DNA of 64,000 nt from Patagioenas fasciata (taxonomy: Eukaryota > Chordata > Aves > Columbiformes > Columbidae). The notes under the pieces are model-generated. The model ran no database searches, was not told where the DNA came from, and worked only from the letters and a program-made list of their open reading frames with translations. The first letter of the stretch is position 1, and each line of letters starts with the position of its first letter. This document shows positions 23,590 through 33,400 of the stretch, one piece after another. The DNA lies in the NCBI RefSeq assembly GCF_037038585.1, contig NC_092520.1, positions 17,429,001 through 17,493,000 on the forward strand. Reading direction: 5' to 3'. The translations under genes and the position numbers were made by a program.

Positions 23590-25240
23590 TGTGACTTTGG
23601 CCTCTTCAGGATCCTGCTTGGAAGAATCCCATAGGAAAGAGCTCTAGAAGGTAGTGGAGTCCAAGAGAGCTGGCTAATATTGAAACATCACTTCCTCCAA
23701 ACTCAAGACTGATACATTCCTATGAGGAATAAATCAAGTAAAGGGAGTAAGAGGCCAGCATGCATGAGTAAGGAGCTCCAGTTGAAACTCAGGTGGAAGA
23801 ATGATGTTTATGTAACATGGAAAAGGGACAGACCAACTGGGAGGAATATGAGGGGGTTGTTAGAGTATGCAGGGATGCGGTGAGGAAGGCCAAGCTCCAC
23901 TGGGAAGTAAATCTGGTCAGGGATGTCAGGGACAAAAAGAAGGGCTTCTTCAAGTACATCAACAGCAAAAGGAAGGTTAGAGAAAATGTAGGCCTGTTAC
24001 TGAATGAAGAGGGTTACATGGTGACAGATGATACAAAAAGGGAGATTTATTTAATGCCTTCCTCGCTTCTGTCTTTACTGCCAAGACCAGCCCTTGGGTA
24101 TCCCAGACCCTGGAGGTAAGAGAAAAAGCCTGGAAAAAGGAAGACTTTCCCTTGGTTGAGGAGGATCAGGTTAGAGATCATTTAGACATACCGAACATCC
24201 ACAAATCCATGGATCCCCGATAAGATGCACCCACACATGCTGAAAGAGCTGGTGGATGTTATTGCTAAGCCACTCTCCATCATCTTTAAAAGGTTGTGGA
24301 AAACAGGAGAGATGCCTGAGGACTGGAAGAAAGCCAACATCATGCCAGTCTTCAAAAAGGGCAAGAAGGATGATTCAGGAAAATACAGGCCTCATCTACA
24401 TCACTGGAAAGGTGATGGAGCAACTCATTCTGGAAGTCATCTCCAAGCATGTAGAGGAAAAGAACGTTATCAGGAGTAGTCAGCATGGGTTCACCAAAGG
24501 GAGATCATGTTTGAACAACCTGATAGCCTTCTGGGATGGTATGACTGGCTGAGTAGATGAGGGAAAAGGGATGTTGTCCACCTTGACTTTAGTAAGGATT
24601 TTGACACCGTCTCTCACAACATCCTCATAGGTAAGCTCAGGAAGTGCAGATTGAACAAGTGTACAGTGAGATGGATCATGAACTGGTGGAATGGTAGAGC
24701 TCAGAGGATTGTGATCAAAGGTGCAGAGTCTAGATGGAGGTCTGTAGTTAGTGGGGTTCCCTGAGGTTCATTATTTGGTCCAGTCCTGTTCAATCTGTTC
24801 AACAGTGACCTAGATGAAGAGACTGAGTGCACCCTCAGCAAGTTTGCTGATGATACCAAGGTGGGAGGAAGGGTTGATATACCAGAAGGCTGTACTGACA
24901 TTCAGTGAGACCTGGGCAGACTGGAGGACTGGGCAAAGAAGAACATGATGAAGTTCATTCACCTGGGGAGGAATAACCCCAGGCATCAGTACAGGTTAGG
25001 GGTGGACCTGCTGGAATCAGCATTACGGAAACGGATTTGGGTGTTCTGCTTGACAACAGGTTGACCATGTGCCCTTGTGGACAAGAAAGCCAATGGTATC
25101 CTGGGGTGCATTGGGAAGTGCATGACCAGCAGGTGGAGGGAGGTTCTCCCCCTCTACTCTGCCATGGTGAGGTTGCATCTGGAGTACTGCATCCAGTCCT
25201 GGGCTCCCCAGTTTAAGAAGGACAAGGAATTGCTGGAGGG
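23590..25240 (+). mobile_element. CR1 retrotransposon, 5' part of a split copy
   Basis: The longest CR1 copy in the window. It starts near 23590 in the ORF2 region before the RT (ggaagaatcccataggaaag, then ccaagagagctggct) and runs through RT motif A (LDFSK near 24583-24597) and the catalytic FADD at 24843-24854. Numerous stops and indels are present, for example near 24552 and 24907, so no function remains. The copy is interrupted at 25240 by an LTR and resumes at 25574. The uninterrupted copy at 4278-6016 shows what the intact sequence across this site looks like. Confidence 0.94.
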
Positions 25241-25573
25241 TGTGGGGAACTACAGTGGGTCTGTGGATTCCCTGATGGAGGGCATGGGAACAGAAATTAT
25301 CCTTGAAGATATTAAGGCCTACTTGTGAGAAAGATGGGAGTAAAGGAGTATCCGGAGATATTAAGGTGTACCCGTGAGAGAGAAAGGAGTAGAAAAGTAA
25401 CACTGATGATAGCAAAATTAGCCAATGAGTTACTGCTGTAACTTGCAACCAATAGTGAAGAGACACATGAATTGGTAAACTGTATAAAAATGCACTTGCG
25501 GCAATAAATGGTATCTACTACTTTCATCCTGGAAGAACTTCGTCTATGTCATTTGTCCATCTCAACCATGACA
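25241..25573 (+). mobile_element. solo ERV LTR inserted into CR1
   Basis: A 333-bp block absent from all other CR1 copies. It starts TGTGGGGAAC and ends CATGACA, so it has TGT...ACA termini. The flanks are ggaggg (25235-25240) and ggagag (25574-25579), a 6-bp target duplication with one mismatch. Inside are CCAAT boxes at 25422-25426 and 25449-25453, TATAAAAA at 25483-25490 and AATAAA at 25503-25508: a complete U3-R-U5 promoter layout with a very short R. A 49-bp imperfect tandem duplication in U3 (25308-25405) resembles an enhancer repeat. There are no internal genes, so it is a solo LTR left by recombination between the two LTRs of a provirus. It is younger than the host CR1. Confidence 0.88.
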
Positions 25574-26032
25574 GGAGAGTGTCCAGTGGGGAGCTATGAA
25601 TATGATTAGGGGTCTGAAGCATCTTTTGTATGAGGAGAGACTGAGAGAGATGGGTCTGTTCAGGCTGGGAAAAAAAAAGGCTGAGAGGGAATCTCATCAG
25701 TGTTTATAAATATCTCAAGGGTGGATGTCAAGAGTATGGGACCAGACTCTTTTCAGTGCGACCTAGCAATAGGATGAGGGGCAATAGGCACAGATTGAAG
25801 TATAGGAGGTTCCATATAAACATGAGAAGAAACTTCTTTACTTTGATGGTGACAGAGCACTGGAACAGGCTGCCCAGAGAGGTTGTGGAGTCTCCTCTGG
25901 AGAGACATTCAAAACCTGCCTGGACGCATTCCTGTGTGACCTGTTCTAGGTGAACCTGCTTTAACAGGTGGGTTGGACTAGGTGATCTCCAGAGGTCCCT
26001 TCCACCCCTAACCATTCCATGATTCTGTAACC
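25574..26032 (+). mobile_element. CR1 retrotransposon, 3' part of a split copy
   Basis: Continuation of the 23590-25240 CR1 after the LTR. It resumes at gtgtccagtgggg, passes through 'gaggagagactgagagag', 'gaggggcaataggcacagat' and 'gcccagagaggttgtggagt', and ends with 'gggttggactaggtgatctc' and a tail near 26030 (ccatgattctgtaacc). It is frameshifted, with an A-run near 25671-25678. Confidence 0.94.
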
Positions 26033-28757
26033 ACTATTTATTTCCCTGAATATCTTTGTATCTAATGCTTAGAAGTTACTTGCATGCTAGCTTTACTTGA
26101 TACATTGACTCTCTCATATCTGGCAGTAAAGCATGTTATAAGGCTGACTCAAAACATACTAAATAACATTTTTAAAAATCACTTTGGCGGGCTTTGAATC
26201 AGGGTTCCTCTATTAGATTAGAATGTCAACACTGAAAATTAAACATGCATATTTGAGAGAAAGCCATCATCTCTCATTTTGATATAGTCAGTATGCTTTC
26301 ATAGAAAGGTTCTGACTTAGCTAATTAGAAATATACTCTATTGAAATGCTGCTGAGGGAGGCACATCTGAATACCTCATTATGTAAAAGATGGCTAATTA
26401 TGCTTATTTTCTTTTAGTACATTTACCAGAGCTGAAGAAATTATCTCAGGATTAGGCTATTTCCCTTACATTTTGACACCGAACAGGAGAAAGGCATAAA
26501 ACCCTGACCAGTATGATTTTGCTAAATATGTAACAATGGCAGAAGAAAAGGTGAACTTCTCTGGTTTTCTTTCTGACCACAGAAGTCCTTCTATCCAAGT
26601 GTCACACATAAGTAAGGGAAAACATTGGGTTTTTCATGGAGTGTGGCTTACGAGATGAAAAATGAAAATTGCTCTTACAGTGAGTTTCCCAAGCAAGCTC
26701 TGCTGTGCACCACCACACTTCACTGAAGCGAGGACAACTGACAGACATGGTTTCCAGACAATAGACTACCACGAGCACTGCTGACCTTTTAGGAAGATAC
26801 TATGAAGCACTGTCTGTCTCAAGAGCCATTGTCATCATACTAATAGAAAAATAGAGTAACCATGACAACATGGCCAGCAATAAGGTAGATTTCTAGATGT
26901 ATGTCTTGAACCTTCTGTGAATCCTGAAGGACATTTGAATTGGAGTCAGGACACACAGGATTTTATTTACATGGAGCAAACTGCATTTCCTGCCAGGGAA
27001 CGATGATGGGGAATATCTAAGAGGCTGTTCTCTAAGGATTTTTCCCATGTTCTTAAAAGAATCAAGATGACAAACGTCTGCCCCAGGGGACAGAATTTCT
27101 GTAATTACCTTCCATCTTTATCTGAGGAAACAGAATTTCTGTATGTTTTGTAAAATTACAGTGATACATGAAGTCAAACTGATGTTTTTCATACATGTAA
27201 AGAGAAAGATAACTGTATCTAGGTGAATCTAGCACATTCTAAAGGAGACCTACCAAGTATCTCAGGTCTGAAAGGTCAACTGAGGACAATTTAATACTGT
27301 GACCAATACATTTTTCATGATAATATAAGCTAAAATAGCTCACAACTCAGTTCCTGAAGACAAGAACTCTTCTAAGTTTAATACTGCAGTCTTCCTAAGA
27401 GCATTAAAAACAAACAAACAAACAAGCAAACAAAAAACAAAACAAACAAACAAAAACAACCACTAATATAACAGCAGTGTTATTGCATTTATCAAAAATT
27501 TACTTGGGAATTCTAAATTATCTGCTAATTCCAAAATGAAAATAAAACCAGGACTTAAATGGTGCTGGAAGCACATACCTGTAGGGTGGCTTGTGGAGGT
27601 GGAGTGTGTTTTGCCCAACCAAAACTGACTAAATGTTTCTGGGGTCAAGAAGGAACTATTTAGCTCACGTAGTGTTTTCACTCCTGTGGTTTCTGAGAGC
27701 TGCCGTAGCACTGAGGACATCCTACCTGACAGCATGGAACACAAGCCACATTGCTCTGGAGCTAAATGCCAACCAAGCTAGCTCCAGGAACAGGGGGAGG
27801 GTCATCACATCAACATAGCACAGTAATCACGTATGACCCAGGTAATTGTTCTGGACACAGCACCCCACTGGCACGGTTGTGCTTTTGTCAGACTGAAGCT
27901 GCCTGAATCATGCAGGTGTGTCCACTTACCAATAGTTTAAGGCAACAATGTGTTGACACAGCACTTTGGAGGCACAAACAGCTTCTATCTTCTGAACAAA
28001 TATGATTATATTAGTCCCCACCAGGGATCACTCTCCAGCCTTGAGTCAGGTAGGATGTCACATATTGTGCTTTGAAATACAGAACATCTCACCCAGCTTC
28101 AGAAGGAGGCCACACTCTAAGCTGCCTCAGAATGTTTCCTGACTCATGCTCAACTTTGGGATGAGCCTGGGAACTGTCTTGGAGACCACTGGCTATTATA
28201 GGCCAAAACTGTACCAGTAAGTGTGCTAACAGTCATACAACATGGATGATTACACCATCAGCTCCTCTGCTCTGGGTTTGCCTTGGCAATATTGCATTTC
28301 TAGTAGAGACATAGTCACAGTTGACAAGGTTTTATATGGGCTGAACCTGGGCTAAATCTTTCTCACTGTCATCAGGACTTAGAGCTCTATCACACAGATT
28401 TCTGCCAGTTCAGAGCAAGCTAAACTTTCCTTGTAAAATAACATGCAAATATGTTATGACTTAGGCCATTGTATAATGCAATCCTCATGCTATAGGAAAT
28501 TACATGTTCCAGAAGTTCCTGGGAGTTCCTGCAGGAGTGGAGAAAAAGTGCAATTCTTTGTTTGTAAAACACAGAGCTCAACATACCATTAGGTATCTGA
28601 GCAAACTGAACAAAGAGACTGCTGCTGATTGATTTCTCTCTGATGTCTACAGCAGTGTTTCTACAAGTTAAGATTGCTTGTGAAGGATTGCTTCTTCCAC
28701 TTTAACTAGTCACATATGTCATTCCACTGCTGCATATGATCTCTCCTGTCTGGCTTG
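26033..28757. other. AT-rich non-genic DNA
   Basis: No gene is recognised. A (CAAA)n-type simple repeat lies at about 27410-27460. The 26270-26480 segment is repeat-free and holds two TAATTA-type cores (CTAATTAG at 26321-26328, TAATTA at 26395-26400), the kind of sequence often found in conserved non-coding elements. That is a suggestion only. Confidence 0.5.
27409..27460. repeat. (CAAA)n-rich microsatellite
   Basis: Irregular CAAA, CAAAA and CAAG units over about 50 bp. Confidence 0.85.
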
Positions 28758-29362
28758 TTGTAGGGGAGAGGGACCTGGGGGTCCTGGTGGACAGCAGGAT
28801 GAACATAAGCCAGCACTGTGCCCTTGTGATCAAGAAGGCCAATGGCATCCTGGGGTGTATTAGAAGGGGGGTGGTTAGTAGGTGGAGAGAGGTTCTCCTT
28901 CCTCTCTACTATGCCCTGGTGAGATCACATCTGGAATATTGTGTCCAGTTCTGGACCCGTCAGTTCAAGAAGGACAGGGAACTGCTGGAGAGAGTCCAGC
29001 GTAGGGCAACAAAGATGATTAAGGGAGTGGAGCATCTCCCTTATGAAGAAAGGCTGAGAGAGCTGGGCCTCTTTAGTTTGGAAAAGAGGAGACTGAGGGG
29101 CAACCTCATTCATGTTTATAAATATATAAAAGGTGAGTGTCACGAGGATGAAGCCAGGCTCTTCTTGGTGACAACCAATGATAGGATAAAGGGCAATGGG
29201 TACAAACTGGAACACAAGAGGTTCCACTTAAATATAAGAAGAAACTTCTTCTCAGTGAGGGTAACAGAACACTGGAACAGGCTGCCCAGGGAGGTTGTGG
29301 AGTCTCCTTCTTTGGAGATATTCAAATCCCGCCTGGACAGATTCCTGTGTAGCCTCATCTAG
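28758..29362 (+). pseudogene. CR1 ORF2 C-terminal fragment (about 200 codons, natural stop)
   Basis: An intact frame from the 5' truncation to the apparent native ORF2 stop at 29360-29362. An upstream ATG at 28736 merely extends it into flanking DNA. Visible segments are [83 protein letters not shown] and the final FLCSLI. The endonuclease and RT palm are absent. The element's own promoter is also missing, so transcription would have to come from elsewhere. Confidence 0.9.
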
Positions 29363-29452
29363 GTGTTCCTGATCTGGCAGGGGGATTGGACTAGATGATC
29401 TTTCTAGGTCCCTTCCAATCCCTAACATTCTGTGATTCTGTGATTCTGTGAT
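28758..29452 (+). mobile_element. CR1 retrotransposon 3' region, well preserved
   Basis: About 695 bp of CR1 in plus orientation. It is truncated just before the segment encoding [11 protein letters not shown] and ends with 'gggggattggactagatgat', then 'ggtcccttccaatccctaac', then repeated ATTCTGTG octamers to about 29450. It encodes an uninterrupted C-terminal frame to a stop, indicating a comparatively recent insertion. It closely resembles the opposite-strand copy at 11475-12340. Confidence 0.96.
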
Positions 29453-29689
29453 CCTGGAGGTCCAAGTCTTCCAAAATTGTAAGGTTAGCAGTAAAAAATT
29501 GCTGCAATATGCAGGAATAATTCTTCCCAGGACCAGAGCAGGAGATACCGCAGCACTGAAGATGGGAGTAAGTAAAAAATTGTCCCAAATGTTACCATAA
29601 GGGTAAACGTGAACATGTGCCTAGGCCCTTCTCCAAAAACTGTTTAACTCAATTTTCTTTCTGCCTTTTCCTTTCTTTGCCTTTCTGAT
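29453..29689. other. spacer between CR1 and LTR
   Basis: No gene or clear repeat. The LTR boundary may extend into this region, for example to the TG at about 29640. Confidence 0.4.
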
Positions 29690-30440
29690 TGTCATTGAAA
29701 GCACTAAAATATACACTGCTCTCAGTACTGGGTGTTCATGCCAAAGTGATGGCAGCAGAAGGCTTTAGAGGTGGTCTCTGTGAGAAGACTTCAAGGGCTG
29801 CCCTGTGCTGGATACAGTCAGTCCCAGCTGGCTCCAACAGACCAACTAACCAACACTGTTTAACCCATCAGCCAAACTGGTGGCGCCTCTGGGAAAATGT
29901 ATTTAAGAAAGGGCAAAACACCACACAGGCAAGGGAGGAGGATAAAGAAAGAATCAAAAAGAGCAATGGTAAAAACAAGGTCAGAAGAAGGAGTGAGAGG
30001 AGGTATTCCAGGCAGATATTCCCCTGCAGCCCATGGAGGACCATGCTGTAGCAGATACCCATACTGCAATTCGTGGAGGACTCCACACTCTGGAGCAAGT
30101 GGTATTACCCTGAAGGGTATGACCTATGAAGATTTCATGATGAAGCAGGTTTATCCTGAAGGAATTGTAGCCTGAGAAGGACCCATGCAGAAGCAAGGGA
30201 AAGTGTGTGGAGGAAAGAGCGACAGTGAGAGGCTGTTATGGACTGATCACAGGCCCCATTTCTCATCCCTCTGTACCACTCACAGTGGGGAGGATGTAAA
30301 ACCATCCAACTGAAGTTGAGCTTGAAAAAAAGGGGGAAGTGGTTTTGGTTTTGACTTTGTTTCTCACCATCCTACTCTAATAATAATCATAAAAATTATA
30401 ATTAAAAAAACTTCTTTATTTCACCCTAAATCAATGTCTG
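29690..30440 (+). mobile_element. ERV LTR-type repeat with internal tandem subunits
   Basis: I recognise this as a dispersed avian LTR family. Cues are 'gggtgttcatgccaaagtga', 'gctgccctgtgctggataca', 'catcagccaaactggtgg', a TATTTAA box at 29900-29906, a run of degenerate ~40-bp units around 'ctgcagcccatggaggacca', then 'ggctgttatggactgatcac' and an AT-rich end. The tandem units begin near 30024 and 30064, and two weaker ones lie in 30100-30205. Both outer boundaries are approximate and I see no target duplication. Open frames of about 90-120 codons here (for example 29689-30051) follow the repeat and are not judged to be genes. Confidence 0.7.
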
Positions 30441-32045
30441 AAGCTGTTCAAATGAATGACCCCTAAAATAACCTGTTTTTCTCCACTGGCTAAAAAGGAA
30501 GACAACTTCAGAGGGCGAGAAATTTGCATTGTACGTACTGAAAAGTGATCAGGTGAGTCTTACCTCTAATGGCTGCTTGGTCCATTCTGTGCTGTTTACC
30601 AACACTTCTAGCAGACACACCATGCAATACATCCAGGGTCCCTAGCACAACCCACAAAAATGAGCACTTGTACTGTGCTGGGTCATAAAAGATGTGATCC
30701 ACTGAAATGTTTTGCAAAAAAAAAACAGACTTAAGAGCTTATAATTTGACTCACAAACACTCAATGATCTGTGAAGAAGACGTGTACACCTATTGAGGCA
30801 TTTCGAACAAGTAGGATAGGAAAATATGAAAAAATTGATCAGCAATAAGGGAAAATAAATTCACATGTCACATAAGGACTGAAAAACCTCAGCTTGGTGC
30901 CACAGAAATACACCACATCAACTTCACAGACCATAGTGGAAAATTGAAACTGAGTGATGAGGAATTCCTAATGTGATTAAGTGACTTGATTTCATGGTTT
31001 TTAAAAAGTAATTGAGCTGAATATTATTTGAGTGGTTTTGGTACCTTATGCACCACAGGTTAGTAAATCATCAGTCATGAGCAGTACCTTAACCCTGAAC
31101 TGTATTGGATTTGAATCAGGTTTCAACTCTGAGGAAGGACTTTGTTTCAAAGTGAATTCACAACTCTCTTTGCACTCTTTTTGTCCTTGGGTGACAAACT
31201 GGGGCAAGGTAGCTTTCCATTTTAAATGGTCCAGTCTAATCCACTGAACTCTCCACTGCACCTGTCCTAATGTTACTTCAACACCTCCAAGTGGTATGTG
31301 TTGCAACATGACTAATATTTATCATGGCAGATCGTTTTATAATACCCTTCCTATGTTAAATGAGTATCTTTTCTCAACACTTTCTGAGTAACATGAGGAT
31401 GTCACACTTGGCTTTGCAAAATGTGACTATTATGCACTTCCTTTATAGGCATTGGCATTTCTGGAAGAGGTCTGCCTCAAAAAATCAAAGCAAGATAATT
31501 GGAAACAATACCATAGATGTCAAATTGCCAACAGGTTTAGGGCTCTGAGTCTCATCTAGACAATATTCTAATTCTGTGCATTAGTTGTTTTGTATTATCT
31601 GATTAGTAATCTCAATGATTCAAACAATAATAAAAAATAATAGACAGCGAATGAGATTCCACTATGCAGGAATTAAAAGAGTGCTCTGCCAACTGTCATG
31701 ACACAGTTTTCCCCAGAGACATCTGGGGAAATTGGCTTGAATATTTTGATAAAACTTAGATTCTACCATGACTTGGAGAATTTACCAAGATACAATTAAG
31801 ATATCAGTATTGCCTTATCGTCATTGACTTAGATTTATGATTTTCTAAGAATGTGAAGAGTTTTAAAGAGAACCTTTATAATGAATTATTGGAAAAATCT
31901 TTGGAAAATTCTGCCCTGGATTTGATGTACTATATGAAAATATTTCAATCAATACTTTCCAAATAGAAAAGGATAATGGATCTTTTCTGTCATAAAAGAG
32001 GTAAGACAGTGAAATGTTTTCCTTTGATGGCCTCAGGTGAAAATT
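30441..32045. other. AT-rich non-genic DNA
   Basis: No gene or transposon recognised in about 1.6 kb. Confidence 0.5.
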
Positions 32046-32212
32046 CCCGGAATCAGAGTCCAGAACATCCCAGCTGAGCACCTGACAACAAATAGCCTTG
32101 TGGTGAGGTCTGCATGGTGCCCATGCACCACAGGGTGAGCTCTGCCTCCTGCCTCAGCCCATGGACCGGAGGACGTGACTCCTGGCTCACACCCCACATG
32201 TTTTCATATGTG

Positions 32213-32276
32213 ATTGGCTGGTGTCCATGTTATGAAATCATCATACCCCTGTGATCTCAGAGCAGCCTCTGATTGG
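32213..32276 (-). promoter_or_regulatory. pair of CCAAT (NF-Y type) boxes
   Basis: ATTGG at 32213-32217 and at 32272-32276, each inside the same 8-mer GATTGGCT and spaced 59 bp apart. NF-Y boxes commonly sit 60-100 bp upstream of start sites and work in either orientation. No TATA box or start site can be fixed from the sequence, so a regulatory role is inferred only. Confidence 0.3.
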
Positions 32277-32317
32277 CTCTTCACTTCCTTCCCATAAGGA
32301 AGACACAGGTACACTTT

Positions 32318-32348
32318 ACATATATATAAATATATATATATATATATC
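32318..32348. repeat. (TA)n microsatellite
   Basis: An interrupted TA run of about 30 bp. Confidence 0.9.
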
Positions 32349-32459
32349 TCTTTACACATATATAAAGATCTAGTAGTTTAATGTAATAAGGACAATAAGA
32401 GAAAGGCCCACAAAGTTTCCCCCAGAACATAACACAAACCAGAAGAGCCAGCCAATGGC

Positions 32460-32716
32460 TCATGAATCAGAACATTTTATTTCAAGGTTGGTTTCAGACA
32501 AAGAGGGCGGGTGGCGCTGAGCTCCCTCGTCCAGGGCTGTGAGGAGCCTCCAGCTGCCTGTGGGACCTGGCGCGACGCAGCCTGGGGCTGTGTGTGCTGC
32601 CTTGTCCTTAGGTCAATGGCTTTGTCAAAAGCTGCAGAAATCTCCGGCTGAGCAGCGGTGCAGGGAAGCGTTGGGAGTGCACCATGGTCTGGCCATGGGA
32701 CTGTCTGGGTCTGTGG
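32460..32716 (-). other. candidate 3'-terminal exon of an unidentified transcript
   Basis: On the minus strand a strong 3' splice site (pyrimidine-rich tccttccttttacag, AG at 32718-32717) is followed by about 257 nt of relatively GC-rich sequence and then an AATAAA signal at 32481-32476. A frame open across the exon stops with a TAA that overlaps the AATAAA, leaving almost no 3' UTR; this argues against ordinary coding function. The nearest good donor (GTGAGTGG, GT at 32767-32766) would give an intron of only 51 nt, below the usual vertebrate minimum, so the true donor may lie further upstream. I do not recognise the ~80-residue product. Confidence 0.35.
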
Positions 32717-33400
32717 CTGTAAAAGGAAGGATAACAAAAAAACAAAGGAGCAGCCACCTCCACTCACCATGGGAAGCTCCACCCCAGGGCTCTGCCAAAA
32801 TTTTGATACTTTGTGTCAGTGTTCTTTAAGAAGGTAGCAAATCCCTCTGTGTGGCAGAGGATGAAAAGTGATGGCCCTTTTCCCTGGGCAACCAAAAGCC
32901 AGGCCTTCCATCAGCCCTGGAACCCTTGGTGATGTGGTGGCCATGTTTATTTTAATCTCTGCCATAACACCTAGAAGTCCGCTGTCCCCATGCATGGACA
33001 GCTGGTTCACACCTGGCTGCACAGAGCAGGTTCAGGTGTCTGGAAACAGGCTCTACAGTGTGACCTCAGGAGCTGCAAGTAGCCTCACCTGGGCTGTAGC
33101 CACTGCACCAGGACACGGCAGGGCTGGTGTGAATGCAGCCCTGTGCTGTTCTGTTCTGCCTGGGGGTCTCGGGCACTGTGGAAACCTCCCAAGTGGCACT
33201 GGGCATTTATTTTGTAGGAACGGAACACTTTCTGTACAAATTAATTAACCTGCTTGAAGTGATGTCTGCAGTGCACTTCAGATATCCCAGGGTATCTGCC
33301 TGGATCCCAAGAAGCAGCTTCAAAGACATCCCATAGGTACTCTGTCATATGTGGCAGCTCCATGTGGACGTGTCAGGGAGTCTGAGATACAGTTCTACGT

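Larger units (their letters stand above)
32046..33400. other. locally GC-richer patch, possible transcribed unit
   Basis: This 1.3-kb patch is visibly less AT-rich than its surroundings and is interrupted by a TA microsatellite at 32318-32348. It contains two identical GATTGGCT boxes (NF-Y/CCAAT cores at 32213-32217 and 32272-32276, minus-strand sense) and a convincing minus-strand terminal exon signal set at 32460-32719. No known protein family is recognisable in any frame. It may be a retrocopy, a lncRNA locus or an unrecognised repeat. Confidence 0.4.

Noticed and set aside
25023-25466. 147-codon minus-strand frame
   Set aside because: It is antisense to CR1 and crosses the LTR insertion boundary at 25240/25241, so it joins two unrelated elements.
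29689-30051. 120-codon plus-strand frame
   Set aside because: It lies within the LTR-type repeat at 29690-30440 and crosses its presumed promoter.
32868-33248. 126-codon plus-strand frame in the GC-richer patch
   Set aside because: No recognisable domain, and the better splice and poly(A) signals nearby are on the opposite strand; higher GC alone lengthens open frames.
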